From positions 26,331,631 to 26,395,630 of the forward strand of contig OZ024831.1 in NCBI GenBank assembly GCA_964016985.1: a stretch of DNA of 64,000 nt. Reading direction: 5' to 3'. The notes below the pieces were generated by a model, which was not told the origin of the DNA, did not search any database, and saw only the letters and a list, made by a program, of their open reading frames with translations. Of the stretch, positions 54,510 to 64,000 are shown piece after piece. Source of the DNA: Anodontia alba (Eukaryota; Mollusca; Bivalvia; Lucinida; Lucinidae). Position numbers and translations under genes: made by a program. Numbering within the stretch: position 1 is the stretch's first letter; each line of letters opens with the position of its first letter.

Positions 54510-55160
54510 GCAAATTGTTTTACTGACAGAATTCACTAAGTGCAGAAGTTTTGTTCGAATGCCATTAATAAAGCACACTTGGTCGCATAATTGTTTACAT
54601 ACAATTAAGTCAGATTTTATCGCTAGGGAAGTCAGAGGTGATTGAAATAATTCAGCCATGTTAACCTTCAAGTGACTTGCGCAATGGAACACGTGCCCTA
54701 CTCCCTGAAAAGGTTTCGTATTTCCGGCCAATTTATGTAACAGATATTGATAAATTAATTTAGATGGGGAGTATTGTTTTCGGGATATGTGTCGTTTCTA
54801 AATAATATCTTGCACATTTGAAACGGAACCGCGAAGGACCAAAAGCCAATGTATTCTGATGACCACGTTCTAGACATTATGTTAGCACACCTATGTGCGG
54901 ATTATATTTTTATTTCCGTTATGATCATTGCACTCATTCTGGTTACCGCTTAAGCCGGTGCTGGGATCGGTGGGTTGGGTGGGGGTGATGGGGGCGTATG
55001 CAGCTTTGCAAACTACATTGCTGTAGAAGAGAGAAAATAAAACCGAATCTCCGATTTTCGTTCATTTGTGTGTTCTTTGTTTCCAACGACAACATTAAAG
55101 ATTTTTACTCTTAGCCATATATCAAGTTAAGTTCATTTTGTAAACAAAAGTAGCAAAGAA
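54510..55160. other. Unassigned stretch
   Basis: Nothing recognised except a G-rich run near 54959-54991. Confidence 0.4.
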
Positions 55161-55208
55161 ACAAACAATACAATACAAAACAAAACAAAACAAAACAAAA
55201 CAAAAAAC

Positions 55209-55386
55209 AACAACATATATTGCGGGTACCCATTAGAAGCGCAACTGATAGGCGCTTCTAATGAAAACCAACAATATATGGTTAATGGAGAAAAAGATAT
55301 CTTGACACTCTTACATCTGGAGCTATTTAAGACTTGCCAGTTTTACTATATAATATGGAAAATGAAGAAGATTTTGGTTATACAGT
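55209..55386. mobile_element. Family M fragment
   Basis: ACATATATTGCGGGTACCCA, TTAGAAGCGC facing GCGCTTCTAA, then TCTGGAGCTATTTAAGACT and TATACAGTA. An (AAAAC)n tract precedes it. Confidence 0.68.
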
Positions 55387-55736
55387 ACACTAGGATTGGT
55401 TTACAGTAAAAAGGCTGCAAGAAGAACAAACTGAAAAACGAGTTTCAAAAACCGCAACATTCTGAAAAATATTCCTAATAATCTGTACGCCTGCATAACA
55501 TGTTTCATTATATGGAACAAAGAAGAAGAAGAAGAAAAAAAACAAAAACAAAAAAACAAAAAACAAAAACAGACTTGTCAATGTAATGGTTTGAGAAGAC
55601 TATCGATTGTTCTAGGTCAAAGATGCAATTCCACTTTCTATACTAAACGACAAAAGGGAAATATGTTCTAGATATATTAGGTGCGTGTGCCAAGTATGGC
55701 CATGTATAATTGCTGGTAACTCTTACCATAACGAAA

Positions 55737-56045
55737 ACATGCCTATATAATTTTGACCCCCTTAAACCCCACTTTTATACAGTAGAACTGGGGTTTACAG
55801 GGGTATACATTCTTTCCTTATTTCTGCTCAAAACATAGATTGTGGGTACTCGTTAGAACCGCCTCGCCGAGGCGGTTCTAACGAATACCCAAAATCTATG
55901 TTTTGAGGCCGAGGCGGTTCTAACGAGTACCCACAATCTATGTTTTGAGCAGAAATATGAAAAAATATCAGAGTTTTTATCTGAAAATTTTCAATTTTTG
56001 GAGGTGAAATTTCCTATATATTTGAATAGACATGTTTTCGTAATG
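55737..56045 (-). mobile_element. Family D MITE, copy 15, with extra stem arm
   Basis: CATAACGAAAACATGCCTAT to GACATGTTTTCGTAATG. After a complete central hairpin, a further right arm (GCCGAGGCGGTTCTAACGAG then TACCCACAATCTATG) follows directly, so three arms are present. Confidence 0.92.
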
Positions 56046-56117
56046 CTTTAGATGATTTCGTTTCCTCCTTCAGGTGACTATGTGTTCTATTACAAAATAC
56101 ATGTATAAATAAAATTA

Positions 56118-56182
56118 TTAAACAATCACTTTATTTGCCAAGGAACACGTTGTGTTCCTTGGCAAATAAAGTGATTGTTTAA
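56118..56182. repeat. Perfect 31-bp inverted repeat with 3-base loop
   Basis: TTAAACAATCACTTTATTTG with CCAAGGAACAC is followed by GTT and the exact reverse complement. No copy of this sequence was seen elsewhere in the window. Confidence 0.95.
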
Positions 56183-56247
56183 AAATTCTATCTGGATCCC
56201 TTATTCATTTCGATCACAAGTGTCATAAGGACTAAATAAAATTACAC

Positions 56248-56505
56248 ATGAAAGGCCAGAATTACGAATCACAGCTTTCCTTTGGCACAAAAAGAAGCAG
56301 AGACGAGGAACAAGTAGTTGCAATAACCTACATACAAATTAACAAGAACTCTAAACGAGGCACCGCCTTGGAACGGTTATCAGAAACAACTTGTTGGAAA
56401 TTCGGTCCTATATCGACTTTTAAAGGGTACTTGTTTTCGCTTGGCTGTATGAAAAATACAATTAAATGTAAGTGTAGTGCAACTGATGAAATAACATAAC
56501 TGACT
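56248..56505 (+). other. Open frame with donor-like site, probably repeat-derived
   Basis: ATG at 56248 opens 83 codons, with a consensus donor GTAAGT inside (near 56468). However, ACCGCCTTGGAAC and its surroundings (a KRGTALER-like peptide) also occur inverted at about 5752-5764. I think this is a repeat remnant rather than a host exon. Confidence 0.3.
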
Positions 56506-56509
56506 AGAC

Positions 56510-57240
56510 TGCTTTCCAAGCATAGGTAAACGTTAATGCTAACACTGATTTAATGTGTGTTTGAGGTACTAAACGCAATAAAAACTTACTATTCATTGAT
56601 AATCTAAAACAACATTTGCTCGAAAGTATCTAATCGTATGATCACATGAATTTAAATGCCAGTGAAGAGAAAACAAATATTTATTGATGCTCATTTTATT
56701 TCTTCAGTTACTTTATTGTTTCAATGAATTTCAATGGAAAAACCTTCAAACACTGAAATAGTCTAAGATGTTTAAAGACGTAAGTGTATATCTTCAAAAC
56801 GTTATATCTAGATGTCAGCAGCCAGCCGTCAAAATCATCTATGAATGAGTTCATTGACTTTATTCTGGGTCATTCCTAAACGTATTTTCATGATTTATAA
56901 TTATTTCGTGAGCCACATACAGGGGTTATCAAACACATAAGACATGATTAACCACGAAATGACACCGTCAGAGTTAGACAAGCTACCCAAGTGACCCTGC
57001 GCAATGACCTTGAATGAGCCGGAAGAACTGTCAGTCATGAAAAGACAATCGAGCGCGCATCAAATCACTCACCCAAACAAACAAATTTCTAATGTTCTTT
57101 ACGTGTTCGACTGCGTTGCTCTTTGCTCGGGTACCACAATTGGTAAAACAACATAAAGAAGAAGAATGAGCTTCCTGTCTTGAAACATTCATAATCGGTA
57201 TGTGGAACAACCCTATTGTGTTTATTTTAAGACTATACGA
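56510..57240. other. Unassigned stretch
   Basis: No supported feature. Confidence 0.4.
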
Positions 57241-57244
57241 GCCA

Positions 57245-57475
57245 TAACGTGACACAATGTACCTTATGACAAGTGCGGCCAACGAAGACTTTAATCAGCC
57301 TGCGCATGCGCGCAGGCTGATTAGAGTCTTCGTTGCCCGCATGAAGAAAGCTTGCATATTTGTCTATCAAAATTCTGCCCAGTGAAGAGTTTAATCATAC
57401 TGTGCGAATGCGCAGGATGATCTGAATCTTCGCTGGGCGCACATGTCCTTAAGGTACGTTTTCTGACGGTAGGGC
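57245..57475. repeat. Family H1 repeat
   Basis: ATAACGTGACACAATGTACC, then AATCAGCCTGCGC/GCGCAGGCTGATT as a clean stem, AGCTTGCATATTTGTCTATC, then TGTGCGAATGCGCAGGATGA and GGTACGTTTTCTGACGG. Confidence 0.85.
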
Positions 57476-57479
57476 TCGA

Positions 57480-58155
57480 ATGACGTGACGTCTGAAACGC
57501 ATCCACTTGTGCATGGTCGTTCACGCAAAGAAATGTATTAATTCAATACCGTCCTGCTTGCGGTGAGGGTAGGATAAACACGCCATTTCAGTGCTGAAGT
57601 ACTGAGTCAGTAAGGTTGAATTTCTCTATAAATTCATATTTAATATGTGTAAGTGACCTGTATAAGTGTTGAACTGGCCTCTTTTTTCCCTTATTTTACT
57701 TCTGTTTTGTTTTGCAATATGTATGTATTTTTATGACTAAAACGGTTACGACACACACAAAAAAAAGAAGGAAATCGTCAGTTCGTTTATAGGGTAACGA
57801 GTACGAAAGTTTCGATCCATCCATCCCCCCTCTCTCTCTGTCTCTCTCTGTCTCTGTCTCTCTCTCTCTCTCTCTCTGTTGTAAATGTAACAAATTTAAC
57901 AGTATATAACAGCTGACAGTTTGCCATTACAGAAACAGAGATATTAAGTATTCAGTACTTTAGGGTTCTAGTGTCGAGAGATCTAAGGGTCTATTCTATC
58001 AAATGCTTTAGACTTTGCTGTCGGACCCGTTTTGATAAATTAATCCGTGCAATGGCTAGTTGACGGCAAAGTATTGAAACTGTCTTTTAAAAACCCTACA
58101 TTATATATGTAAGTCTGCTTAAAGCATTTAGCCATGGCGTCCCATTAAAAGGACA
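57480..58155. other. Unassigned stretch with CT/CTG-rich tract
   Basis: (TCTCTG)n-like tract at about 57829-57880. Otherwise nothing. Confidence 0.5.
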
Positions 58156-58158
58156 CAG

Positions 58159-58223
58159 GCAAATAATTTAGACCAGGATCAGACGCATAAAACGCGGTGT
58201 CTGATCAGTGTATACTGTTTGCA
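58159..58223. repeat. Family I hairpin, copy 9
   Basis: GCAAATAATTTAGACCAGGA, TCAGACGC, then GTGTCTGATCAGTGTATACT and GTTTGC. Confidence 0.65.
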
Positions 58224-58239
58224 AAAGCACTTTGCATGC

Positions 58240-58460
58240 TGGGTAAAAATTTCAGCGGAAAGCTTTCCTAGAAATAGGATCTGACAATTCATGCAAATTG
58301 TCTCCTTAGAAGACAGTTTGCATGTAGTGTCAGATTCTATTATCTAAGGAGACAGTTTGCCTGTAGTGTCAGATCCTATTTTCTAGGAAAAGATAAGAAA
58401 AATATCACCAATTTATCGGCTGTCTAATATGCCCATAGCGTGGTAAGTGTTATCACATTA
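58240..58460. repeat. Family J element, copy 5, with extra arm
   Basis: ATCTGACAATTCATGCAAAT with TGTCTCC, then the right arm GACAGTTTGCATGTAGTGTC with AGATTCTATT is present twice (58303-58340 and 58346-58382). Confidence 0.8.
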
Positions 58461-58464
58461 ATTT

Positions 58465-59505
58465 CTACAAATCATGGTAATAATAGAAAACTAAACAAAC
58501 ACCCTTTATAGAGGATATGGACCTGTCCTCAAAGATGAGGTAGAAGAGTCCACTCGGAATAAACGGGTTTAACGGAAACCTACAGAAACTCATGTCAAGA
58601 ATGTCAACAGTAAACGTCCTGATCAGCGAAAAATACAGCAAGGCATGGCAAAGATCTTTGCTGTTTTCTTTCATAGAATGTGATCTTTTACTGAGCCTAC
58701 AAACACAACTTTCTTGTCTCTATAGGTGGTAGTCCGGCAGGACATTCGTTATTCAGCAAACACCAGCGCAAAACAAAATTGCTGACCAGACGTCGCAAGT
58801 GTTGGTGTTAAACTATGAACTTAAAACGATACCAATGGGCTTCAGAACAGAACGGTGACAGGTAGCTCTTCTTTCAAAACTATGAATAGAGTTACCCAGG
58901 AAAGGACATAATCACGAAGCACAGCCTTCCCGAGGCACCGAGGAAAGAAACGACGATCAACAAACAATGACAACACACAACAGCAAAGATGCAATAATAT
59001 ACAAACGGAAACAGAATTGCAACTGACGAACAGTTTCGAGATGGTGGCCAGCTTGATGTATAGTTCTGAGTGCCATTACGGTCGTTTCTATCTTCGGCTG
59101 CTACACCGTTTGTTATAATTGAGTATACCCTGCATGCAACAGTTCAATACATACGACATTTGACCATTCCTTCATTTGGTTGAATGCAACGATTGATTGA
59201 CAATCAATAACAAACCAGGTATGACACTGTTTTGAACCTGTAGCATGCCATTTGCAAAGAAAGGATGCCTTGGAAATAAAGAACACACACGAGAACGAAA
59301 ACCGGCGACTCGGCTTTAAGTCTCTTCATACAGCAGTCCATTTTGTGAGGCTTTATACAGGCCGCATTATTCGCCCCAAGTCCGCTTCATTGCTGCAGTG
59401 TCTAGAAAACAAACGTGGCAATATAATTATCTAACTTCAGTAAATAGTCGATGAAATAGGCTATATTCTTTGCTAAGGCTATACTTATTTACCATAGACA
59501 CCTAA
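58465..59505. other. Unassigned stretch
   Basis: Two short open frames (58465-58674 minus, 59252-59434 plus) without motif or convincing splice signals. No repeat recognised. Confidence 0.4.
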
Positions 59506-59509
59506 GAAT

Positions 59510-59590
59510 GCGTAATAGATGTGTTACATATGCGTACAATTGCACACATACGTAACGATTGCGTATGTGTATAAGTGTCACATGTCGAAT
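59510..59590. repeat. Dyad-symmetric TTACGTATGCGTAC-type repeat (family Q), copy 1
   Basis: GTGTTACATATGCGTACAAT faces CACACATACGTAAC. Related to the cluster at 61080-61245. Confidence 0.6.
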
Positions 59591-59656
59591 TTAACACATG
59601 TGCAAACAGCACCTCACATCTTATAAAATCGCAAAAAAAAATCGACGCATTTGAAT

Positions 59657-59705
59657 TGTGTAGACCGGATGTGGCGACTGATCAGGATCTACACTGCTCG
59701 CCACT
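59657..59705. repeat. Family I fragment
   Basis: GTGTAGACCGGATGTGGCGA, CTGATCAGGATCTACACTGC. Confidence 0.55.
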
Positions 59706-60198
59706 CAGTTTGTCTCAAATAACTCTAAATGGTGTAAAGCCTTGTCAGATGTTATAATAGCAATATGACGGCTAATAAGGCTCTACACTGCTCTTATGTT
59801 ACTAAAGTTGTCCTTTTTCATGACATGGCTTATATTCGAGCGTATGGACGCTTACATGTATATCAGATTTCATTTGTTAGAGCAAAAGTGTACCAGTAAC
59901 AACATTTACACCAAACACGGACACTGATCCTCAAATACTTCAGCTACAATTCACAGGAGGGTCCTATTATATCCTTGCAAGGGATAAAAAGAACATTATC
60001 ACACTTCTAAACTGACTTTTTTTTTACTAGAAGTTTCAGTTACATGCTATTAGCAACATAGACGTTTTCTATCAGGGCAACTATGCATATAAAGTGGTTG
60101 TAATATCTTTGCACACATACTTTAAATACGAGCTAAGACTGCTTAATACAGATAACAAACACGAACGATTAGACGTTTTTATAATAATACACGATACA

Positions 60199-60885
60199 TA
60201 CAGTCGACTCTCGTTATCTCGAACTCCAAGGGACTCTCTGAAATAGTTCGAGATATCCGTAGTTCGACATATCAGGTTTGCAGAATTGAGGAAAAAATAA
60301 TTTGATTAACCACATTTAACAAACTGATAGGTAACTGGACTTTTGAAGTTAGAGATATATTGAAAATGTTGTGGAAAAGAGGAGAAATTGCTCCTCAGGA
60401 GCAATTTCTCCTCTTTTCCACAATATTTTCCATCTGTTGTTAGGTTTTCATGTATAGGAAGGGACCAGATTTTCACTTCGAGATAAGCGGTTATTCGAGA
60501 TAAGCGAGGTCGAGATAACGAGAGTCAACTGTATATTGAAAATATTGTGGAAAAGAGCAGAAATTGCTCCTCAGGAGCAATTTCTCCTCTTTTCTACAAT
60601 ATTTTCCATCTGTTGTTAGGTTTTCATGTATAGGAAGGGACCAGATTTTCACTTCGAGATAAGCGGTTATTCGAGATAAGCGAGGTCGAGATAACGAAAG
60701 TCAACTGTATATTGAAAATATTGTGGAAAAGAGGAGAAATTGCTCCTCAGGAGCAATTTCTCCTCTTTTCTACAATATTTTCCATCTGTTGTTAGGTTTT
60801 CATGTATAGGAAGGGACCAGATTTTCACTTCGAGATAAGCGGTTATTCGAGATAAGCGAGGTCGAGATAACGAGAGTCAACTGTA
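60199..60885 (+). mobile_element. Tigger/pogo-like MITE family C, copy 5, 3' half in triplicate
   Basis: The full element, 60199-60533, begins TACAGTCGACTCTCGTTATC and ends AGAGTCAACTGTA. The segment from TATTGAAAATGTTGTGG to that end is then repeated twice more (60534-60710, 60711-60885) with very few differences, a period of 176-177 bp. Each unit carries the GAAATTGCTCC/GGAGCAATTTC core. Confidence 0.95.
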
Positions 60886-61079
60886 TTACACTGAAGAAAA
60901 AAGCTTGTTCTGCATATGTACAAACCTAAGCATCATTTTGTAAGTAGGGCCCTTTGTCAAATACAATTATACATACTAAGTAACATAGGTCACAGTAATT
61001 GTTCCCGAAATAATGACCTCTACTTCATGTGTTGCATATGTGTATGGTACGTACATATCATACGAACGCTTCACACTAA

Positions 61080-61245
61080 CTTGTCCACATGTTACATATG
61101 CGTACAGCTGTACGCAAACGTAACTTATTTACGTTGCCATGTGTTATATATGCGTACAGTTGTACACATACGTAACATTTGTTACGTATGCGCACAACTG
61201 TACACATATGTAACACTTTTGTTACGTACTCGTATGTGTGACATG
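61080..61245. repeat. Cluster of dyad-symmetric units (family Q)
   Basis: ATGTTACATATGCGTACAGC, TGTACGCAAACGTAAC, ATGTGTTATATATGCGTACA, TGTACACATACGTAACA and TTGTTACGTATGCGCACAAC alternate in direction, so each unit is itself near-palindromic. The 118-codon open frame at 60916-61272 crosses this cluster and is not credible as a gene. Confidence 0.75.
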
Positions 61246-61552
61246 TGCTTACTCACAAAGCGCTCTAACTAGACTGCAGAAGAACATATTGGTGTGAACA
61301 TGCGCAGCTTGCACATGCCCGAACATAGATTTTACCATGATGCTGCTCAAATATACGATAAATATGTCTCAAAGTATGAAATCATGTACAGTAATTATGA
61401 GAAGAATGATGCAAAGCTGTTATGAAGTAATTTACCTGATCAGAAAACTCCACATGCCAGTCAACGGTAATAACTATCTAATTGCTGAAAATATGTTTTA
61501 TATGGTTAGGGTAATTAATAACACGTTTTAAAGATCATCAGGACCGCAACGG

Positions 61553-61770
61553 ACGGAATGTACCTGATGGCATGTGCGCTCAGCGAAGACTCGGATCAGA
61601 CTGCGCATTTGCGCAGTCTGATTCGGGTCTTCGTTCCGCACTATGTGGTTAGGCAATGATATTATGATTTTATATGCGGATAGCGAAGAGTCTGATGAGA
61701 CTGTGCAGATATGCAGGCTGATCTGCGCCTTCGCTTGGCGCACATGTCATGAGGGACGTTTTCGGACGTT
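61553..61770. repeat. Family H1 repeat
   Basis: GGATCAGACTGCGCA/TGCGCAGTCTGATTC as first stem, ATGTGGTTAGGCAATGATAT, then TGAGACTGTGCAGATATGCA and a GAGGGACGTTTTCGGACG end. Confidence 0.82.
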
Positions 61771-61774
61771 ACGG

Positions 61775-62190
61775 CTGATAGGTTGAATTGCATTTGCCCA
61801 TTTATTTTTTGTAGGAACCATAATGTATCTGTTTGAGAGTAGATCTGACGTAGCTGATTTATTACCGAGGAATTTGGAGTGAAGGTTCGCTATAACATTT
61901 AAGATTTAGCATTAGTGTTAATAGGGAGACAGGTTGATGTGTTTTTTTGCTATTTTTTTTACCGCATCAGGATAGCGGAATAAGATATTTCAAGAAACCA
62001 TGAGTGGCGTGTTCAGCAGATTTGCCGACAGCTGTCAATATGACGATTATAAGCGTTTTCATCCGTTTTGGCGACACATGGCTCATGAAAGCATGATTCT
62101 GGTGCCAAATGATTATTTTATGTTACAAAAATATTATAACTAAAGTATAACGCTTTTGAATAGAGCTGAAATGATCTTTTGTTGTTGTTT
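61775..62190. other. Unassigned stretch
   Basis: Nothing recognised. Confidence 0.4.
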
Positions 62191-62194
62191 TTTT

Positions 62195-62812
62195 TTCAAA
62201 TTGCACCTAAAACAATAACCATAAAATAACATTTTCATGTGCATGTACTGTAAGCTATATTTTTAATTAGTTAAATTTCATCCAAAAAGTAACCATAGAT
62301 GTACAGTTTCATGTACATATACTGTAGGCTATATAATTAAATTTCATCTAAAACAGTAACCACAGATATGCATTTTTATGTACATTCATTGTCAGCTATA
62401 TAGTTAAGTTGCATCTTAAATAGTAACCATAGATATACATTTTCATGTACGTGTGCAGTAAGCTATATAGTTGCATTGCATCTAAAACAGTTGACATAAA
62501 TATACATTTTATGTACATGTACTGCAAGCTGTATATTTACGTTTCATCTAAAACAATACCACATGTATACATTTTTGTGTACATGTATTGTAAGCTGAGT
62601 AGGTAATTGCATCTAAAACAGTAACCTTAAATATACATTTTTATGTACATGTAATGCAAGCGTATAGTATCACTGGATCTAAAACAGTAACCATATATAT
62701 ACAATTACATGTACATGTACTGTGGGCTGTATATTTTTATTCAATCTGAAACAGTTACCATAGATATATATATTCATGTACATGTACTGTAACCTATATA
62801 GTTACGGAAGAA
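62195..62812. repeat. 67-bp tandem array, about nine copies
   Basis: Consensus about ATCTAAAACAGTAACCATAG, ATATACATTTTCATGTACAT, GTACTGTAAGCTATATAGTT and AAATTTC. GTAACC steps at 62289, 62356 and 62423 give the 67-bp period. It contains the self-complementary ATGTACAT. Confidence 0.92.
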
Positions 62813-62814
62813 AT

Positions 62815-63280
62815 GTATTGACATGTGCCATAGAGGACATGTTAACGTAATGATGAATTGTATATGTAGACAAGCCGGCAAACAGTAAAATAGTTCTGCT
62901 CAGTTTCTAGGACAAGTTTGGCATTTAGAAAGTAAGCTGTCCGATTCTTTAGGGTAATCACATTTTCTCACTGCATGTTTGCTAACCATTAAACTGCTTT
63001 GGGACCTTAAGATTAATAGCACATCTCTAATGTCTTTAACGGGAATATGTAAATCTCGCCTCGATAAAATATTTATACACATTTACCTAAATTCATTAAT
63101 TTTGCCTTTTACTTAAATTCATTAATTTTGCTTTGCCGTTTTAAACAAATACAATCAGCATTTTATTCTGTATCACAGAGAGCTTGTTTGAATGGAACTC
63201 TAATCTCCTGACTGTGCTGCCAGAAGCTTGCAATCTGATGAAATATATGTAACAATTTATTATTCTTCCATGCGATATGT
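62815..63280. other. Unassigned stretch
   Basis: AT-rich. A short TTTACNTAAATTCATTAATTTTGC-like segment occurs twice near 63084-63131. Confidence 0.45.
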
Positions 63281-63283
63281 GAA

Positions 63284-63505
63284 AAAGGGCCCTTATTGCA
63301 TAAGCGGGCTACGAAGGCCCAGATCAGCCTGCGCATATGCGCAGGTTGATCAGGGCCTTCGTTGCCCGCTTTCAGAATCATTATATACTACATAATATAT
63401 TGACGAACAGAGAATGGCTAGCTGGGATGCGCAGGATTATCTGTGCCTTCTCCTTTTGGATACGCCATAATGGTCCTTTTCGTACATTGCGCATCTTCTG
63501 TAATT
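63284..63505. repeat. Family H2 repeat
   Basis: AAAAAGGGCCCTTATTGCAT, CCCAGATCAGCCTGCGCA/TGCGCAGGTTGATCAGGGCC, TTGACGAACAGAGAATGG and AATGGTCCTTTTCGTAC. Confidence 0.82.
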
Positions 63506-63724
63506 TGTGATCTTATCATAGAAGCGCATTCAGGGAATTTGAAATCCATTACGAAGCCAGTTCCGAAAGATTGTGTCCGTTGCGGTTTTTAGCGTATGGA
63601 GTCAAGTACCGTATTTTATTCTAAGTACTCGGGCCCTTTAACTCCTTGCCATACATGTACCGAACGTTGACAAATGTAAAACACTTTATTGTTTGTTAAT
63701 GATTAGAAAATTGTTGGATGGGTG

Positions 63725-63790
63725 GCTAACAGTTGGACCCTGATTAGACGCCGCGTTCTGCCGCGACTAGTCTGGGTGTCTACTGTTTGC
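63725..63790. repeat. Family I hairpin, last copy
   Basis: GCTAACAGTTGGACCCTGAT and TAGACGCCGCG face CGCGACTAGTCTGGGTGTCT and ACTGTTTGC. Confidence 0.7.
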
Positions 63791-64000
63791 CTTCCTGAAT
63801 ACGTTGGGTAAATAGAGTAACTATTGTCTCTTGACAGGATAATTTCACATTTAACATAGTAAGTTTTAATGTGCATTAGACATTTAACATATTTTACAGA
63901 AATTCTGTCATATATTGTTCACTAATCTGTTATGTAACGGCTGTGATTCTTTTGTTTTATCACTTTATAAGGCTTTAAGGTGACTGGATGCATTTCGTAG

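Noticed and set aside
59252..59434. Open frame after GCAAAG, possible exon
   Set aside because: Weak acceptor, no donor, no motif.
60916..61272. 118-codon open frame
   Set aside because: Overlaps the cluster of palindromic family Q units; its Cys-rich repeats are translations of those units.

Overview
This looks like intergenic or intronic DNA from an animal nuclear genome, most likely a mollusc and probably a bivalve. That assignment is inference. It rests on the mix of non-LTR retrotransposon remains, tRNA-derived SINEs, short retroposons ending in an ACGTTAARCCCAA-type tail, very dense palindromic MITE-like elements and many microsatellites. I see no complete host gene, no stand-alone tRNA or rRNA gene, no CRISPR array and no prokaryotic operon structure. 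Almost every open frame over 60 codons is a shadow of a repeat.

Layout. 0.16-3.15 kb: antisense 5'-truncated APE-type LINE with EN, RT and C-terminal zinc finger, several frameshifts. 3.95-4.13 kb: the best candidate host exon. 5.8-6.7 kb: a second, older antisense LINE RT fragment next to a 67-bp palindrome. 7-13.8 kb: foldback/MITE-like elements, one tRNA-SINE and one retroposon with a 13-bp target-site duplication. 14.3-21.8 kb: five copies of a ~280-bp MITE (family D) plus other families. 22.4-22.9 kb: 33-bp minisatellite. 25-28 kb: (TG)n and (AT)n tracts and nested MITEs. 29.8-31.8 kb: 36-bp tandem array broken by two family-D copies. 33.5-41.2 kb: five more family-D copies, a pogo/Tigger-like element, a retroposon inside a 24-bp tandem array, and the second tRNA-SINE. 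42.0-43.0 kb: 57-bp tandem array. 43-56 kb: mixed MITEs, a tRNA-like SINE and a long tetranucleotide tract. 57-64 kb: family-H and family-I hairpins, a tandemly extended Tigger-like element, and a 67-bp tandem array.

The main observation concerns how the MITE-like families are built. Fifteen family-D copies lie within about 42 kb. Families D, B and M have different terminal inverted repeats but carry the same kind of central hairpin, TTAGAAnCGCCTCG facing CGAGGCGnTTCTAA. The base n differs by family (C in D, T in B, G in M) and its partner on the other arm differs to match, so the stem stays paired. Two other groups of families share other central hairpins: families C, K and J carry a TTGCTCC/GGAGCAA or related stem, and families H and I carry a GATCAGnCnSCGCA-type stem. 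This suggests modular foldback cores exchanged between, or converged on by, distinct MITE families.

Family letters are local labels. Boundaries of degenerate copies are approximate, because no alignment or database search was possible.
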